A stretch of 64,000 nt of DNA from CAVTJX01 sp963735175 (GCA_963735175.1 CAVTJX010000015.1:124001-188000), one strand, 5' to 3'; shown: positions 39,883 through 49,904, counted from the first letter of the stretch. Numbers and translations are program-made. Notes: generated from the letters alone by a model not told the origin.

Positions 39883-40957
39883 ATGAGAAAGCATGTACTC
39901 GCTGTCGTCCTGACGGTCGGCGTGCTGGCCATGATGGCCACCCCGAGCCTGGCGTTCCACGACAAGGGCGTGGCCAATTGCAAGGGCTGCCATACGATGC
40001 ACAACAGCGAAAACGGCGTGGCGAAGGATGCGACGCCGGCACTGAGCGGCGGCAACCCGTACCTGTTGATCGACAACACGCCGTCGGACGTCTGCCTGTC
40101 TTGCCACGCGACGAGCCGTGGCGCTGTGTGGGGCGCTGATCCCCTGCACCCGCCGTCTGAGAAGGGCGCGGGTAACTTTGTGTACCTGACGGAAGACAAC
40201 ATCAATGACGGTCACGGCGGCGCTACCAGCCCCGTGGTCGGCAGCTACGGCGGCCACAATATCATCGCCGTCAGCAGGAACGCCACGGCGGACCCGGTTC
40301 TGACGCGCGCCCCCGGCGGCACGTATCCGTCCAGCGCGATGGGTTGCTCGAGCTGCCATGATCCGCACGGCAACGAACACTTCCGCCTGCTTTACGGCGT
40401 TGGCCCGGTCAAGGCCGGCAATGCGGTGTTCACGAATCCCGCTCCGGATGCCGTCGGTATCAGCACGTCGGGCACGGAAACCCGCGCCAGCCACACCGCG
40501 TACAACGGCGGCATGAGCGCCTGGTGCGCCAACTGCCATGGCAACTACCACGCCAACGGCACGGCGATGGTGCACAAGAGCGGCGTGGCGATGGGTGAGT
40601 CGATTGCCCAGACCTACAACCTTTACAACGGCACGTCGAGTATGATGGGCGCCGTCGCCGCCACGTCGTACATCCCCGAAGTCGCGTTTGAAGACCCGGG
40701 CATGACGACCACCAGCACGGCCGGCCCGACGGCGGCGAGCGAAGTCAGCTGCATCAGCTGCCACCGCGCCCACGCTACCAGCGGCCCGAACATGGGTCGT
40801 TGGGACTTCAGCCGTCACCCTGCTTGAAGAAGACGGTGTGGAATCCGGCTCGTACGCGATCCCGAATCCCTACGCCGCCACTTCGGCCACCACGCAGCGT
40901 TCGCTGTGCAACAAGTGCCATAACAAGGACGTGAATGACGAAGGCGCCGCTAACTAA
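39883..40957 (+). CDS. Six-heme c-type cytochrome, OmcS-like (nanowire family), frame broken once near the end
   Basis: About 357 residues. Start ATG 39883 has GGAG 7 bases upstream, and a signal peptide follows (MRKHVLAVVLTVGVLAMMA). Heme sites in order: CKGCH, CLSCH, CSSCH, CANCH, CISCH and, after a frame change near 40812, CNKCH. Read literally the gene stops at 40827 with five hemes; removing one C restores the sixth heme and stops at 40957. Spaced motifs match what I recall of Geobacter OmcS almost word for word: GCHTMHNS, APGGTYP, CSSCHDPHG, MSxWCANCH, SCHRAHA and LCNKCH. OmcS polymerises into extracellular heme filaments, so this is a nanowire candidate. The next genes encode a beta-barrel and assembly proteins. 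Confidence 0.9.
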
Positions 40958-40987
40958 GCCCTTCCAACGCGCTTGTTTTTGAGCTTT

Positions 40988-41029
40988 CGTTCGCGGTCCC
41001 GGTCCTTCTGGCGGCCGGGACCGCGAACG
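40988..41029 (+). terminator. Long hairpin between cytochrome and beta-barrel genes
   Basis: 15-bp stem CGTTCGCGGTCCCGG with its complement, loop of about 12 bases, then ATGATTTT. It may attenuate transcription into the downstream genes or protect the 3' end of a highly expressed cytochrome mRNA. Confidence 0.65.
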
Positions 41030-41198
41030 ATGATTTTCCGGTCCAGTCAAGGGCTTTTGCGTCGCGTAAGTAACGATTTTATGGCGGTCGTGGATCTTGG
41101 CATAGCCAAAACCTCAACGGTTTTTTTTTGTATATTGATGCGACTGGTTGCTGGCATTTCAACGCATTTGTCTGTAACCGCACATAGCGGGGATTTTC

Positions 41199-43300
41199 GT
41201 GGTGCTTAGCGGGATTTCCAGATGTTCCGGTAAGATAAAGTCAACACTCCGCACCCTCCCCGCGGTGATTCTGGCACTTACACTGTTTTATACCACGGCT
41301 GGGGCCTTGGACTGGGGCGGAACGGTGAGCAGCGCCTATTCGGCGTCTGAGGCCGATACCGTCCACACCACGACCGTCGACCAGCAGTACACACTGCACG
41401 CCAACGGCAGCCTTGTTCCCACCCTGAGCTACTTCACTGCCTTGCGGTTTCGTCATTTGCAGGTGGCCGAGCGCGACACAAGCGCCAATTGGCTGACGGA
41501 ACTCAGTCCAACGGCAAGCGCCGTGTGGATTCTGCCCCTCGTCCGCCTGAGTTCCGACTACAGCTATCGTAAGAACCGCGACCGGCGCAACACCCAGGAA
41601 TTGACGGGGCAGGCGTTGGGCGGATATGCGCAGACGACGTGGCAGAAACTGCCGACGCTGCAGGGTTATTACAACTGGAACCGGAATCTGAACGACCTCG
41701 ATCTGCTGGGCGCGGACACGCGGCAGCAGACGATCGGTGCTTCGGCGAGCTATAGCGCCAAAGGGACGACGCTGCGCTACGATTACGGCAACAGCCGGAC
41801 AAACAGCCCGGCCACGGGCCTCAATCAGAGTTCGCTGCACCACGTGGCGAGCCTCGACAACAATCTGCGGCTGTGGAAGCAAACGCTTTCCATGCAGACT
41901 CACTACCGGGTAACCGCGCGCCTCGACCGTGAACGGCAGGCCGGTTCGGATGGCGTGTTGCTGGCTTTTCCCCCATCGCCGGCCTCTACCTTGCGGATCC
42001 GGATCCCGAGTTTGGGACGCTGGAGTCGCTGAGCGCGCTGATCGACGGCAACATCGACTCCGTCGCGTCGCGGCTGATTAATCTTTCCAGCGGCGATGTC
42101 CACAACATCGGACTCGACCTGGGCTCGGCGGCGGAGATCGACCGGCTGTTCCTGTACACGGACACGTTGGCGAATCCTGAAGCACGCTGGGCGGTGTATA
42201 CGAGTCTCGACAACGTCGCGTGGACGCGGGCGCGGGACTACCACTCCGCCCCGTTCAGCGAGATTTTCCTGCGGTATGAAATTCAGTTTGAGAGGCTGAC
42301 GGCGCGCTACATCAAGCTCGTCGCCGAGCCGCAACCGCAGGAGCGGCCCGTCTTCGTGACTGAACTGCGGGCGCTGATTACGCGCGACGCGGTGCCTGAA
42401 GGCGCGTGGGATGCGGATCACCAGGCATCGGTCCAGACGCAATTCCGGCCGACGAATTGGCTGTTTTGGGGCATCGAGGGGTCGCTGATGCGCGTGGGTG
42501 CGGGTCCCACGACCATTGGCCGCACCCAGGAAGGCACGCGCGCATCACTGCGGATCCAGCCGTCCCCGGTGTTCGAGTTCACCACGCATTATCAGGTCAA
42601 CCAGACCACCTATTCTCATTCCGTCAATCCGCGCACGACGAGCGAGTTGAACGGTCTGTCGCTGCGCTCGCGCTGGTTGCCGGCGCTGCAGACCGTGCTC
42701 AATGTCAGCCGGCAAAGGGAAACGCTGGACGGCATTCTGGCCCGACGGCTGGATGCCGGCAGCGCGCAACTGCACGCAGGATTGTTGACCAATCTGGGCA
42801 GCGTGACGGAAGTGGGTGTTTCCATGGACCGGCGGTTCAGCACGGACAGCAGGCTGCGCTCGCGGTATCTGAGCGAGGCGGTAAACGCCCGGCCGCTGGA
42901 GCGGCTGCAACTGACCGGTGAATACCGGCTGGCGCGTTTCGAGGCCCAACAGCGCAGCGTTCCGGCCTCGCGGCAGAACCTGTCTCTGCGTGGCATGCTG
43001 CGGCTCTCGCCGAGCATTTCGCTGCAGGGCGAGCTGACACAATCGCGGGAGGCCAAGCGCGACTATGTGAGCTGGGATGCGATGCTGGGATGGCTGCCCA
43101 CACCGAAGTGGTCGCTGAACGCGGGCGCCAACAGCGAACGGCCAGGCCAGGGACCTAACACCGTGCTGTACACGTTTCAGGGCACCTTCCGTCTGAGTCC
43201 CCGCATGGATTTTTCGGGAAGTTATGCCTATTTTGACTCGGGCGAATCGGCCCGGCGCGACTATTCCAACCTGCGGTTCGGTTTCAATTTGAGCATTTGA
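41199..43300 (+). CDS. Outer-membrane beta-barrel protein with inserted discoidin-like domain, frame broken once
   Basis: About 700 residues. A GTG start (41199 or 41202) leads a signal peptide ending near TTAGA-LDWGG. Alternating amphipathic strands fill 41300-41960 (SLVPTLSYFTALRFRHLQV, LVRLSSDYSYRK) and 42400-43300 (TEVGVSMDRRF, LTGEYRLARFEA), ending GFNLSI with a penultimate-type barrel strand. Between them, about 42030-42390, a galactose-binding/F5-8C-like domain is seen (IGLDLGSAAEIDRLFLYTDT, ARYIKLVAEP). The frame changes at TTTTCCCCC near 41970: either one base is missing or two are extra. It sits between the OmcS-like cytochrome and CsgG-like proteins, so it probably forms the outer-membrane pore of the locus; this is inference. 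Confidence 0.75.
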
Positions 43301-43330
43301 CCCCGCACAACGAGTGTTCCCTTGCCCAGC

Positions 43331-43906
43331 ATGAAAACAATTTTCCGGATCGGCGCCTGCACCCTGCTGCTCGGCATCCTCCTCAGCGGCTGCGCCGCCT
43401 CTCGCGCCACCCGCTACGTCGACCGACAGTTCGACTTCGGTTCTATCGAACGCATTGCCGTGATCCCCTTCGAGAACCTGTCCACCGACCCCTCGAGCGG
43501 TAAATACATCACCCGCGTCCTGATAACAGAAATGCTGGCGCAGGAGGTGTTCGAGATCGTGGAACCGGGCGAAGTGACGTCGTACATGTCGAAACACTTC
43601 GCGTCGCACTCGAACGAACTCAGCGTTACGGAAATTCAGGATCTGGGCAAGGCGTTGAGCGTGCAGGGGGTGATCTTCGGCACGGTGGGCGAATCGGGAC
43701 AATTCCGCAGCGGCAACCTCTCGACACACGTCGTCAGCCTCGACATCCGCATGGTAAACGTGGAGACCGGCTCGACGGTGTGGTCGTCGGTGGTGAACAC
43801 GGGTGGACCCGGCTTCCTTTCGCGGCTGATGGGTACGGGCGAGCAGACGCGCGGTAAAGTAGTGCGCACCGCAATCCGGCGGGCGATTAAAACCCTGGTG
43901 AAGTAA
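43331..43906 (+). CDS. CsgG/GNA1162-like outer-membrane lipoprotein
   Basis: 191 residues from ATG 43331 (a TTG three codons earlier is less likely). Signal peptide with lipobox LLSGC, Cys21 being the lipidated residue. The mature part is a single CsgG-type alpha/beta domain: IERIAVIPFENLS, ITRVLITEMLAQEVFEIVEP, LGKALSVQGVIFGTVGES, and a late strand VSLDIRMVNVETGSTVW. CsgG relatives form export pores for curli; smaller relatives are assembly factors. Placed between the beta-barrel and a second CsgG-like protein. Confidence 0.82.
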   Translation: MKTIFRIGACTLLLGILLSGCAASRATRYVDRQFDFGSIERIAVIPFENLSTDPSSGKYITRVLITEMLAQEVFEIVEPGEVTSYMSKHFASHSNELSVTEIQDLGKALSVQGVIFGTVGESGQFRSGNLSTHVVSLDIRMVNVETGSTVWSSVVNTGGPGFLSRLMGTGEQTRGKVVRTAIRRAIKTLVK

Positions 43907-43913
43907 CCTTTCC

Positions 43914-45011
43914 ATGCGCTGCCTCGCCTGCCTTTTGCTCTGCGCGGCCCTGTGCGGGACGCTGGGCGCGCAGACACTGCCGGACAGCGTGGCGCTCAGC
44001 GCGACGCGGCTGGTGCTGTTGCCACCGGCGAACCTGTCGGGCACGGCGGCAGCAGCCCAGATCGTGACGGCGGCGCTGCGACAGACGCTGGCGCGGCGGG
44101 TGGAGCTGGTGGATTCCGGCGCGGTCGCCGACGTCCTGCGCGCCCACCGCATCCGCAGCACGTCGGAGTTGAGCGGCGCGGAAGTCGCCACGCTGGCGCG
44201 CGAGTTGCAGACTCGCTACCTGTTTGTGGGCAGCATCGACCGTTACCAGAGTCAGGATTCCAGCGCGGAAGTGGCGCTTTCGGCGCGGCTGATCGACGCG
44301 ACCACGGGCGAGGTGGTCTGGCTGAGCCATGCGAACGCGCAGGCCGATCGTCGTACCCGGGTGCTGATGCTGGGAAAGAACGCGACGCCCGCGGGACTGA
44401 CGCCACACGTGACGGCCCGCCTCTGCCGGCATTTCCGCCTGAACCCATCGCGGCAAACCCGCCACGTGCGAGCGATTCACGCGCCGCGTCATCGCGCCGA
44501 CATCCGCGTCTGCCGACGCGTGGCAGTGGTGATCATGGGCAATGAATCGGCCACGCGCTTTGCCGGGCACATCGTTACCAATCAGCTTCTGGCCGAGCTG
44601 CAGCGCGCGGGATTTTCCGCTGTCGATCCGGGGCGGGTGCGCGAGCTAATGCTCAACGCACAGGAGCTGACGCAGGGGGAAATCGCCGCAGGACTACTCA
44701 CTCGCTGCCGCGACGAGCTGGGCGCGGATTTTCTGTTGACAGGCAGCGTCAGCGACTATGCCTCTTCGCGCGATGCGGGATTCGACGCGCCGCGCGCCGC
44801 CTTTGAAGTGCGGCTGATCGATACCACGCGCGGGGATCTGATCTGGGCGAAAAACTACGCCCGCACGGGCGAAGATTCCGCCTGGCTGTTCAATTTCGGT
44901 TACGTTCACGGCCTGACCGGCCTGTCTCACCGTATGGCCCGGGAGGCGGCGCACGACCTGCGGCACTTGCGGGCGCGCACCACCAACCCGGCGCCGGAGC
45001 TTCATCCATGA
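43914..45011 (+). CDS. Protein with two CsgG-like domains
   Basis: 365 residues with a signal peptide (MRCLACLLLCAALCGTLGAQ). The fold is duplicated. The first half (about 25-150) has LVLLPPANLSG, VELVDSGAVADVLRAH, LQTRYLFVGSIDRY and ARLIDATTGEVVWLS. The second half (about 200-340) has VAVVIMGNES, IVTNQLLAELQRAGFSAVD, LGADFLLTGSVSDY and VRLIDTTRGDLIWAKNY. No clear lipobox: the cysteines at residues 3, 6, 10 and 14 precede cleavage. The stop overlaps the next start (ATGA). Likely a periplasmic or outer-membrane partner of the lipoprotein upstream. Confidence 0.78.
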   Translation: MRCLACLLLCAALCGTLGAQTLPDSVALSATRLVLLPPANLSGTAAAAQIVTAALRQTLARRVELVDSGAVADVLRAHRIRSTSELSGAEVATLARELQTRYLFVGSIDRYQSQDSSAEVALSARLIDATTGEVVWLSHANAQADRRTRVLMLGKNATPAGLTPHVTARLCRHFRLNPSRQTRHVRAIHAPRHRADIRVCRRVAVVIMGNESATRFAGHIVTNQLLAELQRAGFSAVDPGRVRELMLNAQELTQGEIAAGLLTRCRDELGADFLLTGSVSDYASSRDAGFDAPRAAFEVRLIDTTRGDLIWAKNYARTGEDSAWLFNFGYVHGLTGLSHRMAREAAHDLRHLRARTTNPAPELHP

Positions 45012-46676
45012 TTCGATTCACTTCGCTACGCGTGTTGGCGGCAATCCTGCTACTTCTTGCCGGACAATTCTTCCTCTCCCCCCTGGCCGGCGCGGGCGGT
45101 GGAACCTTCCTCCCCCGGCATTGTCGCCATGGTAAACGGCGAACCGATAAGCGCGGACATGGTGCTGCGCGAATTGGTGCGGATCCATAACCAGCGCGGG
45201 CACGATACCTCACGCGTCGCCTTCAGCGTGGATAAACTGGTGCAAAAGCTGGTCAATGACCGGCTGCTGGCGCAGGAAGCACGCGCGATCGGCCTCGATC
45301 AGGACTCGAACCTGGTGACGCATCTCGAGCGGCATCGCGGCCAGGTGGCGCTGGCCAGCCTGCTCGCGCAGGCCCTGCCCGACACGTTTACCGTCGGCGC
45401 GGAGGAACTGCAGACAGCCTATGCAAGAAATTTTCAACGCTTCGAACTGCGGCTGGTGGCCGTGAACGATTCGCTGCTCGCCGAAGCCATTGCCGACAGC
45501 GCACGGCGGGGAACGCCGCTGGAGCGACTGGCGAAAACGCATTCCATCGACCGCTACAAGGACGCGGGCGGGTTCATGGGCGCGGTGGCCCTGGCCGCGC
45601 AACCGCCTGCGCTGCAGTCGCGGCTGGTGAAGAGCAGAGTCGGCGACGTTATCGGTCCCCTGCCCCTGTGGCGCGTGTTCTGCGTGTACCATGTGGACGG
45701 AATCCTGCCGGCTGACAGTACCGTGCCGCTCGACAGCGTCCGCGCGGACCTCGAAAGCCAGCTTATCGCCCGCAAGCAGCGGGAGGCGCGTGAGGCGTAT
45801 TCGAAACAACTGCGGACGGAATGGCCGGTAGTTATCGATTCGGCCCGGGTCGACTCCGTGCTGGAGCATATGGCCGCGGGCGTCGCGCCCGCAGCCAGCA
45901 ACGTGACAACCATCGGCGAAACGCGCGTGATCACCGAAACCGACCTGCGCAACAAATATATTCACAAAACCGTGGGGCGTGTCGACCGCGAGAATTTCGC
46001 GCTCCTCTACGCGGTGCTGAACGAGTCGATCGAGACCGCGCTGCTGGAGCTGGCGGCGGCGCGGTCGGACGCGGCGCACATGCCGGCCACCGAAGCGGCG
46101 GTGCGGGCTTACGAGGACTCGCTGCTGGTCGTCGCCTATCTTGAGGACGTGGTGAGCGAGACGGTGAAAATTACGCCCGAAGAGATCGCGGCGCATTACG
46201 AGGCGAACAAGGATCGTTACCGCGAAGCCACGCGCTACAAGATCGCCACGCTGACACGGGCTACGGAATCTGAAGCCGCCGAGGACTTCCGTGCACTGAC
46301 AAACGGCGCCGATTTCGCGTGGCTTGCCCGGCGCAACTCGACGGACGAGGCGCGCGGCAAGGGCGGCGAACGCGATTGGATTCCCGCCGACAAGGTGCCG
46401 GGTGACGCCGCTCCGGCGCTCGACACGCTGACCGTCGGCGCGGTTACGGCTCCCCGCTTCACTGAATCGGGCTATATGCTGATCAAGCTCGTCGGCCGCG
46501 AACAAGGCGCCGTGGTGCCGCCCGCCCGGGTTGAAGCGCATATCCGCGCGCATTTGCAGCGCGTCAAGGAGATGGATGCCATCGGCGAGACCATCCGCCT
46601 GCTCCGCGAGAGCGCGCACATTGAACTCAATGAAAAGACGATTCAGGAATTGCAGATAACCGGCCGCAAAGGCTGA
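45008..46676 (+). CDS. SurA/PrsA-like parvulin-type peptidyl-prolyl isomerase, frame broken once
   Basis: About 555 residues. ATG 45008 overlaps the previous stop and opens a signal peptide (MIRFTSLRVLAAILLLLAGQ). The frame then changes near 45092, where GGG should be GG, joining to AVEPSSPGIVAMVNGEPIS. SurA N-type helices come first (IVAMVNGEPI, VDKLVQKLVNDRLLAQEA), then two parvulin-like units (about 45430-45700 and 46200-46500) each ending in a conserved strand (RVFCVYHVDG; SGYMLIKLVGRE). A periplasmic foldase for outer-membrane or secreted proteins; position suggests a dedicated helper for the barrel and cytochromes. Confidence 0.85.
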
Positions 46677-46713
46677 TATTTCCGGTTTGCACATGACCGT
46701 ATTACCTTCCGCC

Positions 46714-48675
46714 ATGAAACGGCTTTCCATTCTGCTGTTGACCTGTCTGTTGACCGGACTGCTGCCGGGAGCGGGCGCGCCCGCACAGGTCAAGCGCGGT
46801 CAACGGTTCGCCAAGCAGAGCAACTGCCTCGACTGTCACAAGGCGGCCGATTACCGCGGCCGCTTTGCTCACGCCCCCGCCGAAAAGGCGGAGTGCGCCT
46901 CATGCCACAAACCGCACGGCAAGATCGGCGCGTTGCGCTTGAAGGAAACGGAGGCCAGGCTCTGCGCGCTCTGTCATGAACCCGCCCCGCTCGGCCTCGC
47001 TGAAAAAGTCGTTCACAAACCCGCCCAGGACGGCCAGTGCGACGCCTGTCATGATGCCCACCGCGGCGCCGCGCCGGGGTTGCTCAAGGCGGCCCTGCCC
47101 GAACTCTGCTTCACCTGTCATGCGCAGACGGAATTTCAGCAAAAGCATGTGCACCAGCCGCTGGAAAAAGGCTGCGGAACGTGCCACGAATTTCACGGCA
47201 GTGACTTCGCTGGGCTGCTGACGAAGGACCCGCGCGATCTGTGCCTCGACTGCCATAAAACCACGGCGCCATCCTTCGCGCAGAAGCACAGCGGCTACCC
47301 CGTTCAGGAGGCTCCCTGCGGAACGTGCCACGTACCGCACTCCTCGGAGGCGGCGGGGCTGTTACCCACGACGATTCATGCTCCGGTAGCCGGCGGTGAA
47401 TGCGCGAGTTGTCACGCTCCGCCCGCGCCCGGAAAGCCGTTTGCGTTGGCGGCGTCCGCGCCGCAGCTTTGCGAGAGCTGCCACGACGTCGCCGCAATGA
47501 CCGGTGTCGGCATTCACCAACCGGTGCGCGACGGCCAATGCCTTGACTGCCACACGCCGCACGCCTCGCGGCAGCGCGCGTTGCTTTCGAAGCAGAGCGC
47601 GACGCTGTGTTTGACCTGCCACGCCGGGGTCGCGGCCAAGCTGCAGTTCAGCGGTGCGCATAAACCCGCGCTGGAAAGCTGCACGGAGTGCCACCAGGGC
47701 CATGGCAAGCAGGCGGAGAAGCTGCTGACGGTGAATTCGGCAAAGCTCTGCACAAAGTGTCATGCCGACGTGGCGCAGGCGCAGCAGGCGGCCCATCCGC
47801 ACGCGGCGCTCGAAGCCAAGAATTGCTGGGGTTGCCACGATCCGCACGGCAGTACCGAGCCGAAGCTGCTGGCCAAATCCGAGCGCGAGCTGTGTTTGAC
47901 GTGCCATGACGACGTAAGACAACAGCTCGCCAAACGCTCGGTGCACAATCCGTTGCAGCAGGGCGAATGCGGCAAGTGCCACGAGCCGCACGGCAGCAGC
48001 GAAGCGTCGCTGTTGAAGGCCAAACCGGACGATCTCTGTGTGACCTGCCATCAATCCATGATCACCAGCGCGCAGAAGACGCAGCACGCGCCCTTTGCCG
48101 AAAAGAGCTGCACGACCTGCCACGTCGCCCATGCCTCGGACGTGCCGCACCTGCAAAGCGCGCCCACGCGCGAACTGTGCGCGCAGTGCCACGCGGAAGT
48201 GGTCGACGCTGTGAAAGCCTCGCCCGCTCCTCACGTTCCGGTCCGCGACGGCGAGTGCGCCGCATGCCACAATCCGCATAGCGCGCCCAACGCCAAATTG
48301 CTGGTGGCCGAAACCGGCGTGTTGTGCGTCACCTGCCACACCGAAATCGGCACGGCCATCAAGGGCGAGCATAGCCACAGCCCGGCGGCCTCGGGCGAAT
48401 GCGGCACCTGCCACGTGTCCCACGCCGGCGCCCAGCGCGGATTGCTCACCCGGCCGGTGGCGTCGCTCTGTTTAAGCTGCCACGACGGCGACAGCGACGA
48501 TTTCAAACGCAACCACCTGGGCGTCACGGCCGCGGCGATGAACTGCGCCGAGTGTCACGACGCTCACGGATCATCCACCAGCGGATTGCTCATGAATTCC
48601 CAGCACGCGCCGTTTGAGTCGCGCGAGTGCAATCTTTGCCATGTGACCCAGCCGCCCGCGGGAGGCAAGCGATGA
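46714..48675 (+). CDS. 26-heme c-type cytochrome built of doubled CXXCH repeats
   Basis: 653 residues from ATG 46714, which starts the signal peptide MKRLSILLLTCLLTGLLPGA; earlier starts at 46687 and 46693 only lengthen it. I count 26 CxxCH sites, from CLDCH near 46834 to CNLCH near 48637, and no other cysteine in the mature part. The unit is a pair of hemes in about 38-42 residues: CxxCH, 15-20 residues with LL, CxxCH, then HxP before the next CxxCHxPH. The HxP histidines can be distal ligands. No lipobox and no membrane anchor after the signal peptide, so it is periplasmic or secreted. It overlaps the next cytochrome gene (ATGA). Likely an electron conduit or capacitor for the OmcS-like filament. 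Confidence 0.93.
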   Translation: MKRLSILLLTCLLTGLLPGAGAPAQVKRGQRFAKQSNCLDCHKAADYRGRFAHAPAEKAECASCHKPHGKIGALRLKETEARLCALCHEPAPLGLAEKVVHKPAQDGQCDACHDAHRGAAPGLLKAALPELCFTCHAQTEFQQKHVHQPLEKGCGTCHEFHGSDFAGLLTKDPRDLCLDCHKTTAPSFAQKHSGYPVQEAPCGTCHVPHSSEAAGLLPTTIHAPVAGGECASCHAPPAPGKPFALAASAPQLCESCHDVAAMTGVGIHQPVRDGQCLDCHTPHASRQRALLSKQSATLCLTCHAGVAAKLQFSGAHKPALESCTECHQGHGKQAEKLLTVNSAKLCTKCHADVAQAQQAAHPHAALEAKNCWGCHDPHGSTEPKLLAKSERELCLTCHDDVRQQLAKRSVHNPLQQGECGKCHEPHGSSEASLLKAKPDDLCVTCHQSMITSAQKTQHAPFAEKSCTTCHVAHASDVPHLQSAPTRELCAQCHAEVVDAVKASPAPHVPVRDGECAACHNPHSAPNAKLLVAETGVLCVTCHTEIGTAIKGEHSHSPAASGECGTCHVSHAGAQRGLLTRPVASLCLSCHDGDSDDFKRNHLGVTAAAMNCAECHDAHGSSTSGLLMNSQHAPFESRECNLCHVTQPPAGGKR

Positions 48676-49904
48676 CACTCCGCCATAGACTCACCTGCCG
48701 AACGCTCGCCGCCGTCGGGGCGCTGCTGCTCTTAGCCGGAGCCGCACTCGCCCAGATGCCGCCCGTCGATCAGAAGACGGCATGTTTGCAGTGTCACGGC
48801 GATCTGGCGGCGGTGTTTGATCTGCCGCATCGCCACGCGCCGCTTGAACAGGGCAAGTGCAACGCCTGCCACAATCCGCACGCCGCGCGCCACAGCGACC
48901 TGCTAATCGACGATCAGGTCTCGCTCTGCACGAAATGCCACGCGGACGCGGCCGCATGGAAGAACAAGCCCACCGTGCATAGCCCGGTGAAGAATGGACA
49001 GTGTGTGACCTGCCACGATCCACACGGCTCCGCGCAGAAGGCGCTGTTGAAAACCAAATTCCAGGACCTGTGCGCCACCTGTCACCCGGCAGTTCGGGAG
49101 TGGACGACACGCGCAAGGGTTCACAGCCCCGTGCGCCAGGGCGACTGTACGCGGTGTCACGACGCCCACGCGAGCGACGCTGAAAATCTGCTGGTGGCCA
49201 ATCAGGGGACACTCTGCCTGACCTGCCATCAGGTCACGGCGACGTTCACCACGCAGCACCGGGGATTCAATCCGGCTACTTCCAAGTGCTCGGCCTGTCA
49301 CGACCCGCATGCGAGCAATGATCCGAAATTTCTGGCGGCCAATGTCCATCCGCCGTTCGAAAGCGGCGATTGCAACGCCTGCCACCAGGCCTCGTCGGCG
49401 GCGGCGGGCTATCCGCTGAAAGCCGGGACACTCGAAACCTGCGCGGCGTGCCACAACACGGAAGCCGACGACGTGAAGCGCTATTCGGCCCACGGCGCGA
49501 GCGCGGCCAAGGCCTGCGAGATGTGCCACAACGCGCACGCCTCCGACGAGCAGCACCTTTTAGCCGCGCCGCAAAAACGGCTCTGTACACGCTGCCACGA
49601 CCCTTTCAAGAGCGCTAAGAACTCCAAGCCGAATCCGCATTTGAACAACGGCTGCGCATCCTGCCACGCGCCGCACGGCAGCGCCGAACCCTACTACCTG
49701 ACCAAGCCCCCGCTGGAGATGTGTTCGCAATGCCACTCGCGTGAGCATCACGTGTCACATCCGATGGGCGACAAGGCGACGGATCCGCTGACAGGCAAGC
49801 CGCTGGACTGCCTGAGCTGCCACAAACTGCATGGCACCGAATTCGATAAGCTGCTGCTGGCTGACGCCAACCGCGACCTCTGCGTCCGCTGCCACGCCAA
49901 GTAG
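48672..49904 (+). CDS. 16-heme c-type cytochrome built of doubled CXXCH repeats
   Basis: 410 residues. ATG 48672 overlaps the previous stop and has GGAGG 6 bases upstream. A signal peptide (MTLRHRLTCRTLAAVGALLL, ending ALA-QMPP) is followed by 16 CxxCH sites from CLQCH to CVRCH. The same doubled-repeat logic as the 26-heme neighbour is seen (CNACHNPHA, CVTCHDPHGS, CSACHDPHAS), so the two share an origin by repeat expansion. The last three units are less regular and include SREHHVSHPMGDKATD, a spacing often seen before a terminal heme. A terminator follows, closing the locus. Confidence 0.93.
   Translation: MTLRHRLTCRTLAAVGALLLLAGAALAQMPPVDQKTACLQCHGDLAAVFDLPHRHAPLEQGKCNACHNPHAARHSDLLIDDQVSLCTKCHADAAAWKNKPTVHSPVKNGQCVTCHDPHGSAQKALLKTKFQDLCATCHPAVREWTTRARVHSPVRQGDCTRCHDAHASDAENLLVANQGTLCLTCHQVTATFTTQHRGFNPATSKCSACHDPHASNDPKFLAANVHPPFESGDCNACHQASSAAAGYPLKAGTLETCAACHNTEADDVKRYSAHGASAAKACEMCHNAHASDEQHLLAAPQKRLCTRCHDPFKSAKNSKPNPHLNNGCASCHAPHGSAEPYYLTKPPLEMCSQCHSREHHVSHPMGDKATDPLTGKPLDCLSCHKLHGTEFDKLLLADANRDLCVRCHAK

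Noticed and set aside
40980..41198. Possible c-di-GMP or other riboswitch before the beta-barrel gene
   Set aside because: Only a simple long hairpin is present; none of the conserved internal-loop sequences of known classes are seen.
42545..44191. 548-codon minus-strand frame
   Set aside because: Antisense to the beta-barrel and CsgG-like genes; rich in Arg, Gln, His and Ala as expected of a GC-rich shadow.
45210..46793. 527-codon minus-strand frame
   Set aside because: Antisense shadow of the parvulin gene, with no domain and no ribosome site.
46714..49904. CRISPR-like periodicity
   Set aside because: The regular spacing comes from coding repeats of CxxCH units; no identical short DNA repeats with unique spacers.
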